A stretch of 64,000 nucleotides of DNA, from assembly GCF_000372725.1 (NCBI RefSeq), contig NW_005201287.1, positions 1,056,837-1,120,836 on the forward strand. The letters run 5' to 3'. The position numbers were made by a program, and so were the translations under genes. The DNA is from Emiliania huxleyi CCMP1516. Its lineage: Eukaryota > Haptophyta > Isochrysidales > Noelaerhabdaceae. Shown one piece after another: positions 57,219-64,000 of this stretch (positions within the stretch are counted from its first letter, which is position 1; each line of letters starts with the position of its first letter). The notes below the pieces were generated by a model that ran no database searches, had not been told where the DNA came from, and worked only from the letters and a program-made list of their open reading frames with translations.

Positions 57219-59117
57219 ATGCTGGCAGGCTTGGCGATGCCGCCGCTCATTGGCCTCCACACCCCGGAGCTCGAAGATGCGCACTCGTTTTGCCGCTCGT
57301 CGAGCTGGCTCATCCCCGGGTACGTCCTGCTCGGCAGCTACCCCGGGTCCAGCCCCGGGCGTCCCACCTCCAACGCGTGCACGCGGGCGAGGGAGACGGG
57401 CGTCAGCACCTTTGTCTGCCTGCAAGACGAGCTGCCGCCGCAGACCGAGGCGTGGCCAGAGGAGGGCGTGCCAAACCTCTCCGAGCGCGCAAAGTGGGCG
57501 GAGGGCAACTTCCACAGCTACCGGGACGCCGCCGGACCGAACGCGTCCTTTCTGCACTTTGGGCTGCCCGACCTCAAGCCGGCGAGCTCGCTGGACGCCC
57601 TCGACGCGATCGTGAGTGTGCTGCACCGCCGGATCGAGAACGGGGAGAAGCTCTACATCCACTGCTGGGGCGGGCGCGGCCGGACCGGCCTGGTGGCGGC
57701 GAAACCGGCCCGGTGCTCATGTGAACGGTGCCTGGCCTCACAGCTATGATTGTGAGCAGGTCGCGGCCTGCCTGCTCGGTGCTCTCTACGGTGAGCTCGA
57801 TGCCGACCAGGCGCGGAGCGGTTTACAGATCGGAGAGAGAGTAGTTCATGCAGCCCATTCTTGATCACGGCACCTCCCGGACAGGCGCTGAGGCGGGTGC
57901 AGTGCTACTATGACCTGCGGCAGCCGCTCGGGCGGGACGCGGCCGGAGCGCGCAAGTGCAGCCCAGAGACAGAGGCGCAGGCCAACCAGGTGCGCGATTG
58001 GTTCTCCTTCAAGCGGATCGTCGCCCGCGCGGACGTCGCTCCTCAAGAGATAGGCTGCACTTGGAGCATCTACAGCAGGGGAGTCCGGGTGCTGCGAGGC
58101 ATCTCCACGCCTGGCACGACGGCGGAGCGCATTGAGACCGTCGGACCGAGCGCAAATCATCCGCTGACACGCGCCGAGGCGCTGACGCGAGTCGGTGACG
58201 CGGAGCTGCTCGGCAAGGGTCAGTTTGGGAGGGTCTTCCGAGGCAGCTGCGACGGCACCACCCTCTGTGACGTCGGCTGCTCGGAGGGCGACGTGGCGAT
58301 CAAGGTGATGCCTGACGGCGCCCCGTCGTACGAGCAGTCGAGGCTCGCGCTCGAGGCAAAGGTGATGCGTGCGATGAGCGGCGTGCGGGGCTTTCCAGTG
58401 CTGCACTACGACGGGCGTCAGACCGTGTTTGGGCGGCCGAGCGACGTGCTGGTAATGGACATGCTCGGCCCTTCGGTGCGCTCCCTACTACACCGCCACC
58501 CGCTCGGAGCCTCGCGCGCCGTGCGCAAGGTGGGGCACGACGTGGTGCGTTGCCTGCGCGAGCTGCACGCGGCGGGCTTCATCCACAACGACCTCAAGCC
58601 GCTCAACATCCTGTTTGGCGCAGCCGGCACGGGCCGGGAGGAGGAGGCGCACGTGCTCGACTTTGGGATGGTGACGTCGACGGGCTGCTTGCAAGAGGCG
58701 GTGGAGGGCTGCGAGCTGTCCGCGGGCGGCGCGACGCCGCTGTACGCCAACTTGGCGCAGCTTGAGGGGAGGCCGACGGCGCCGGTGGACGACATCGAGA
58801 GCCTGTGGTACTGCCTCGCCTTCCTCGAGGGCGGCGAGCTGCCGTGGATGTGGGAGCCGCTCGAGCGCGTGCGCAACATCAAGCGGCGGCTGCTGGTCTC
58901 CGAGTGCGCCGTCGCCTCGGACACGTGCGACTCGCAGCTCACGAGCGCGGAGGCCTGCTCGACCGCGCACTGCCTGCGGACGTACGAGGACTGGGACTGC
59001 TCCGACACGCTGCACGAGCTGTGGGGCGCCGTGCTCGAGGGACAGGCGAGCGGCCTGGTGGACTACGACGCGTGCCTCGAGGCGCTGGCGGAGCCTGAGG
59101 CGGAGAGTGGGGACTAG
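57219..59117 (+). CDS. Phosphatase-kinase fusion: PTP/DSP domain followed by CK1-like kinase
   Basis: Exons 57219-57692, 57760-57810 and 57885-59117 give 585 residues; introns are 67 bp GT-AG and 74 bp GC-AG. The phosphatase part (1-240) starts 'WLIPGYVLLGSYPG' and has the catalytic loop 'HCWGGRGRTG' (Cys about 149, Arg about 155). An Asp in 'FGLPDLKP' may act as the general acid, and it ends 'ERVQ'-like 'RVQCYYDLRQPLG' and 'SPETEAQANQVRDWF', as in atypical tyrosine/dual-specificity phosphatases. The kinase (about 275-560) has 'LGKGQFGRVF', 'VAIKV', 'LGPSVRSLL', 'HNDLKPLNILFG' (Asn replaces Arg of HRD) and 'LDFGMV'. It also has the CK1-style 'GATPLYANLAQLEGRPTAPV' and 'DDIESLWYCLAFLEGGELPW'. 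The exon with the phosphatase C-terminus runs unbroken into the kinase, so the fusion does not depend on an intron guess. Confidence 0.82.
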
Positions 59118-59258
59118 CCCCGAGACGGGTGTGTGACATCGAGTGGTGACATATGGTCGGCAGGCAGCCATACATGTGTCCCCTCGGGTTTCTTGTCGCC
59201 AGTGCTCGCGCGTGTGCCTCGACTAGAACTCGCGGTGGGCGTGGGTTCACAACGGTAT

Positions 59259-61028
59259 ATGCCGCCGAAACGGGCCGCAACGTCACCGGCGGCGTCCGGC
59301 AAGCGCTCCAAGGCCGCCGTGCCCGCCGCCGAGCCCGCCGAGCCTGCAGAGGAGGCGCTCGATCCAGAGACGGTGCGAGCGTTCCTTCCAGTCGCGCTCT
59401 CTTCTGTGCTGACGGAGCAGATCGAGGAGACTGGCCCGTTCAGCAGTGAGGGCGCGATGCTCGCGATGCTAGAGGCGCGCGTGACGCTCGCCGTGGCGCT
59501 CTTCAAGCTCTCGTCCGAGTGCTCGCAGCGCGTGCTCTCCCACTCGTCGCGAGACTTTGGAGAGGGGCAGGCCTCTGCGGTGGAGCGAGCCTACGACCAC
59601 GCGCTGCCCGCGCTGCGCGCGTGGGTCCTGCGACTCGGCCGTGCACTCGCCGCGCGCTCGCCGCTGCCTCTCGCGAGCACCGGGCTGCCGCCGCGCTTCC
59701 ACCGGCTGTGCGAGGTGTATGACCTCTCCGCGGACGAGCGGACGCTGCTTGGTGGGCTTCTGCTGCTGCGCACCTCGCACGCGTTTGCGCACGTCAAGCT
59801 GGGCTCGCACGTGTCGTACGGCGGCGGCGGCGGGCTCTACGCCTCCTCCTCGAAGCCCGCCGTCACCCTCTGCTCCATCCTCGGCTGCCCGCTCTCGTCG
59901 CTCGCCACCCTCCAGCGGCCAGAGCGGAGGCACGTCAAGCAGGGCGTGGTGCTGCAGGGGCAGCAGCTGCTCGCCGAGGTGCCGGCTCTGCAGCCCGAGG
60001 CGGTCCTCCTCCTGCTGGGCCTCCCCCTCTCCGAGTCGCAGCTCTTCAACATCGAGAAGGCCGACGCCATGAAGGTGCTCGTCGAAGAGCCCGGCTTTGA
60101 GCGGCCCGCCGCGGCCGCCGCAGCAGCAGCCGCGGCCGCCGCGGCCGCCGCGGCCACCGCGGCCGCCGCCGCGCTGCCCAAGGCGGTGGAGGGCGGCCCC
60201 GCCGCCGCCGCCCTGCCTGGCCACGGCTCGCTCTACTCGCTGCTCCAGATTGAGGCGGCTGCCGAGCGGTCCGCCGCCAACGGCGTCGCCGAGGGCGACG
60301 CGGAGGAGGGCGAGGCCAAGAGCGCCGAGGCCAAGGGCGCCGAGGGCGAGGAGGGGGGGGAGGCGCCGCCTTCCGGCTGGCGCAAGGGGCGCAAGGCTGC
60401 GGCGGGAGGCAAGTCGACGGCCGGCGCGGCGGCCGAGGCGACCAACGGCGCCGCGGCGGGCGGCGGTGAGGCGGAGGGCGAGGCGGTCGAGGACGGAGCT
60501 GCGGGCGGGGCCAAGCTCCGGAGCGGGCCGTATGAAAACGACCTCGAGTACCTGCAGGACATGTTCGCCCTGGCAAAGCTGCGCTCCGACGTGGCGCGCG
60601 TGCGGCGGCACATGGAGGAGCGCGGACAGGCGGTCGCGTCGAGCAGTGGCGGCGGCGGCGGCGGCGCCGACGGCGGCGACGCAGACTCGGACGACGCCGA
60701 CCTGCCTCCGCTCGACGAGCCGTACTGGGCGATGGACGAGTACAGCTACGAGATGGAGGCGATGTCCCGGGGCCGCTTCGGCCGCAACATGCGGCACGAG
60801 GCCTCGAAGCAGGCGCGGCACGACTCGAAGCGCGCGCGCAAGCTGCAGGCGCGAGCCGAAAAGCTGCAGGAGCGCATCTCTCGCAGGCTGGCACAGATGT
60901 CGGAGGCGGACGTGCGGCTGCCTCGGCTGGAGCGGCTCGCGGCGGCGCTCGGCTTCTGCGAGTTTGAGAAGAACGTCGTGGTCGCGATGATCGGGCAGGC
61001 CATCGCGCCGCGATCGATTGGCATCATG

Positions 61029-61063
<35 letters not shown>

Positions 61064-63231
61064 CCCCTCGGCGCGGCGCCTGCAGCGGCCTCTTTGCGCC
61101 ACTCGACCCGCCTGTCTTGCGATTAGGCTCGCCGTCCAAGACGATGCAGGTGGAGGTGCTGCTGCGCGCCTTCTCCGCCTCGCTGCAGCAGCAGATCCGC
61201 AACCGGCGCCACTTTTATAAGTCGTCGGTCCTCGTGCGCGAAGGGATCCTCGTGCTACACGGCGACGAGCTTGGCGGCGACCTCTCGCAGACGATGGCGG
61301 AGATCGACCGGCGGATGCTCGACTTTGTGGTCGGCCTTGACACCGAGTTCTCCGAGCTGATGGACGGCTCGCACCTCTACACGCCGACGGTCGACATCAA
61401 CGAGGTCGTGCTGTCGGAGGCGAAGAAGACGCTGGTCGTGGACACTGTCCGCCACTTCGACACCTTCACCTCGGCGGCCAAGGAGCTCGAGCTGCACAAG
61501 AAGCTCTCCTACGGGCACGGGATGGTGCTCCTCTTCTACGGCCCCTCCGGCACCGGCAAGACCATGCTCGCGAACGCGATCGCCGCCATGGTCGGCAAGA
61601 AGGTGCTGATGATCAACTTTCCGGCGCTCGGAGCCAACTCGGCGGGCGCAATCCTAAAGCTCGTCTTCCGCGAGGCCAAGATCCACGACGCGGTCCTCTT
61701 CTTCGACGAGTGCGAGTCGATCTTCATGGACCGCACGAAGGGCAACCTGCAGGTCAACACCGTCCTCACCGAGCTCGAGCGGCACGAGGGACTCTGCGTC
61801 CTCGCCACCAACCGGCCGATGGACCTGGACGAGGCGATGCACCGGCGCATCACTCTCGCCATCGAGTTCACCAAGCCCGACCTGCTGCTGCGCGAGAAGA
61901 TCTGGCGGAGCATGGCGCCGCCAAAGCTGCCGCTCGGCGACGACATCGACTTCATGGCGCTCGCGCGCAAGTTCGAGCTGCCGGGCGGCTTCATCAAGAA
62001 CGCCTGGCTGACGGCGCTGTCGCTCGCCGTCGCGCGGGAGGGCGCCGCGTGCAAGGTCACGCAGGCGGATCTGCACGCCGGCGCGTCGCACCAGCTGCGC
62101 GGGCGGCTCGCGATGTCCAAGATGGACCGCGGCATCGTCCCGACGCGCGGGCTCGAGGAGGCGAGGGACCCGCGCCCGCCCTCCCAGCTTCCTTCTCCCT
62201 CCCAGCATCCTTCTCCCTCCTCCCCCCCCCCCCCCCCCCACGGCCCCTCCCCGCCACTCCTCCGTCGCCCCTCCCGCCTCGCACCGCACCGCCCAGCCGA
62301 GCGAGCAGTCGGCGCGGGTAGGTGGAGCTGCCCGCCTCGGTCAAGGACAAGCTCCGCCAGATGGTCTCCTACTCCAAGGCGCAGGCGGTGCTGTTTGGCC
62401 AGTGGGGCTTCGACAAGCAGCACGGCCGCGCGCAGGGCATCGCCGCGCTCTTCCACGGCCCCCCCGGCACGGGCAAGACGATGGCGGCCGAGGTCTGCCC
62501 GGCTCGACTGTGGCGCCCTCCCAGCTCACCCATCTAAGGGCCGTCGCCCTCGCCCCCAGGCTGTCGGGTTTGACATCGGCCGCCCGCTCATGGTGGTCAA
62601 CTGCGCTCAGCTGATGGACAAGTACGTGGGCGAGTCGGCCAAGAACATCGAGAAGGTCTTCGACGAGGCCAAGGCGCAGGAGGCGGTGCTCGTGTTCGAC
62701 GAGTGCGAGGGCCTGTTTGCCGAGCGGAGCTCCGAGGGAGGCTCGACCGCGCGGCACGACTCGATGAACATCGGCGTGCTGCTGCACCACATGGAGACCT
62801 TCTCGGGCGTCGTCGTCGCCATCACGAACCGGTTCCAGCAGATCGACTCCGCCTTCCACCGGCGCTTCAAGTTCATCCTCGAGTTCCCCACGCCCAACGC
62901 CGCGGCGCGCGGCCGGCTCTGGCGCCTCCTCGTGCCGAAGGAGGCGCCGCTGCACGCCGACGTCGACTTTGCGAGGTGGCGCCGTGCGCCGCAGCCGGGG
63001 GGGGGGGGGGGAGCTGGGAGTCACGCCCGGAAGCACCGCCGCAGGTTGGGCGAGTCGTACGAGCTGTCGGGCGGCTCGATCAAGTCGGCCGTCTTCCGCG
63101 CAGCGGTCGAGGCGTCGCTGATGCCCGAGCCGTCGGAGCGCATCATCACCATGGCGGCGCTGCAGGCGGCTGCGCGCGAGGAGCTCGACAAGGACGGCGA
63201 CTCGCGCCGACCCGCAGTCATGTACACGTGA
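59259..63231 (+). CDS. Tandem AAA+ ATPase
   Basis: Five exons (59259-61029, 61127-62160, 62322-62492, 62560-62975, 63045-63231) give 1192 residues. Introns of 97 and 161 bp are GC-AG; 67 and 69 bp are GT-AG. The N-terminal 580 residues contain a helical region ('HRLCEVYDLSADERTLLGGL'), a poly-Ala stretch, acidic linkers and 'ENDLEYLQDMFALAKLRSDV'. D1 has Walker A 'GPSGTGKT' (about residue 729) and Walker B 'VLFFDECE'. 'TNRPMDLDEAMHRRIT' includes sensor and arginine-finger positions. D2 has 'GPPGTGKT' (about 981), 'VLVFDECE' and 'TNRFQQIDSAFHRRFKF'. Intact motifs in both rings suggest an active Cdc48/SpoVK-like unfoldase or remodelling ATPase. The substrate is unknown. The start ATG opens with a basic 'MPPKRAATSPAASGKRSKAA', possibly a nuclear signal. 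Confidence 0.82.
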
Positions 63232-63727
63232 CCTGAATCGCGTCGGAACGGCACGGGGCCGCAACCCGAGCGAGGGACTCGGGCCAGTGCACGCATGCTG
63301 GCCGCTTTGCAACGATTAGTACTGAGGAGCGAGGGCATGTGGGCCCACGGGTCGCGCGCAGCACGATGTGAGACCTGACGCCACTCACCACGAACACCCG
63401 TGGCACACACCGCACCGCCGCGCGGGGAGATGTGAGTCCTACCCGCACGCGCGTTTTGAGTCTCGCGGGTCCGCGTCCGGGGGGAGGAGAGACACTGACA
63501 GGCGCCGGGGAGTCGAGAGAGAGACCACAGCTGGGAGAGAGGAGACTACTCTACGCGGCGCGCTACGGAGAGAGAGGTGTATCGAGCACAGAGGATGATG
63601 TATTTGTCAAGATCAGAGACAGACCATCGGACACCCATGCGGACACCACGGGCGCGCGCAGCAGTACCGGCCGGCGCGACCATACTTACATGTACGTCTC
63701 TCAGTGTTGAGAGAGTGCAAAAACCGC
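63232..63727. other. Convergent intergenic region
   Basis: This lies between the AAA+ gene and the minus-strand exon. It has GA-rich patches near 63510-63570. No gene is supported. Confidence 0.4.
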
Positions 63728-63892
63728 TCAGTCCAGCATGGACAGGAGGTCCGGCCCCGGCCTCCAGCCACGAGGAGCGGGGGCCGGGGCGGGGGCGGGG
63801 GCGGGGGCAGCTGGCGACGGCGGCGCTGGCAGCGGCGGCTCGACCTCCATGTCCTCTTCTTCGGTGTCGGAGCCCGGAGGCAAGTCAACCAT
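63728..63892 (-). CDS. Terminal exon of an unidentified minus-strand gene
   Basis: Read from 63892 after a probable acceptor (TTTCCTGTAG), the exon encodes 'MVDLPPGSDTEEEDMEVEPP' followed by a Pro/Ala repeat and 'GWRPGPDLLSMLD' before TGA. The acidic 'DTEEEDMEVE' patch and the compact C-terminus look like a real protein tail. It is too short to identify. ATG at 63892 could be the start of a tiny protein, but the preceding acceptor-like sequence favours an internal Met. Upstream exons would lie beyond the window. Confidence 0.4.
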   Translation of the reverse strand: MVDLPPGSDTEEEDMEVEPPLPAPPSPAAPAPAPAPAPAPRGWRPGPDLLSMLD

Positions 63893-64000
63893 CTACAGGA
63901 AACGGGAGCGGTGAAGGCGTGCCTGGGCGGCGGTGGGAGTCCCACTCGCTGGGCCGCGCCCGCGGTGCGTTCGGCGGGGCGGTCTCTCTTTGCGGCGGCG

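Overview
The window looks like nuclear DNA of a GC-rich unicellular alga, most probably a haptophyte. The genes are eukaryotic: SHQ1, vacuolar H+-pyrophosphatase, FAF2/UBXD8, COPI-associated protein and mitochondrial-type NAD-glutamate dehydrogenase. They are packed closely on both strands and carry a few short introns of about 65-210 bp. I could place 18 introns by reading frame and family alignment. Ten fit GC-AG better than GT-AG, and all have G as the first base of the downstream exon. This fits haptophytes best; dinoflagellates and pelagophytes remain possible. The assignment rests on inference, not on a marker gene.

Layout. 0-16 kb: 3' part of a FAF2/UBXD8-like gene (-), a decayed RNase H retroelement and repeat debris, a small membrane protein (+), a WH2/PH protein (-), a proline-stalked phospholipase A2-like protein (-), an alanine-rich tail-anchored protein (+) and a saccharopine dehydrogenase-like oxidoreductase (-). 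16.7-23.2 kb: one uninterrupted gene for a 2156-residue protein with seven copies of a small helical domain around an alanine-rich repeat block and a coiled coil of about 1000 residues. 23.9-28.7 kb: divergently arranged K+-dependent H+-pyrophosphatase (-) and SHQ1 (+). 28.8-48.5 kb: an accessory-looking region rich in satellites, MITEs, hairpins and retroelement fragments. Scattered in it are genes for a VHL-beta-like protein, a proline-rich protein, a CS/armadillo protein, two membrane or secreted proteins and a TVP15-like protein. 48.6-54.4 kb: a secreted ferredoxin-like/TPR protein (-) and mitochondrial NAD-glutamate dehydrogenase (+). 54.9-56.4 kb: a 180-bp MITE and a 1.2-kb foldback element. 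57.2-63.2 kb: a phosphatase-kinase fusion and a tandem AAA+ ATPase, both +, followed by the last exon of an unknown minus-strand gene.

The genes do not form one pathway. The strongest leads are: (i) the tyrosine/dual-specificity phosphatase fused to a CK1-like kinase at 57.2-59.1 kb; (ii) the seven-domain giant protein, together with the nearby smaller alanine-rich tail-anchored protein; (iii) introner-like short introns, two of which share a palindromic hairpin and the same 3' end, with several flanked by target-site-like direct repeats; (iv) a complete 1035-bp hAT-like nonautonomous transposon with an 8-bp target duplication; (v) an in-frame TAG in the UBX domain of the FAF2-like gene.
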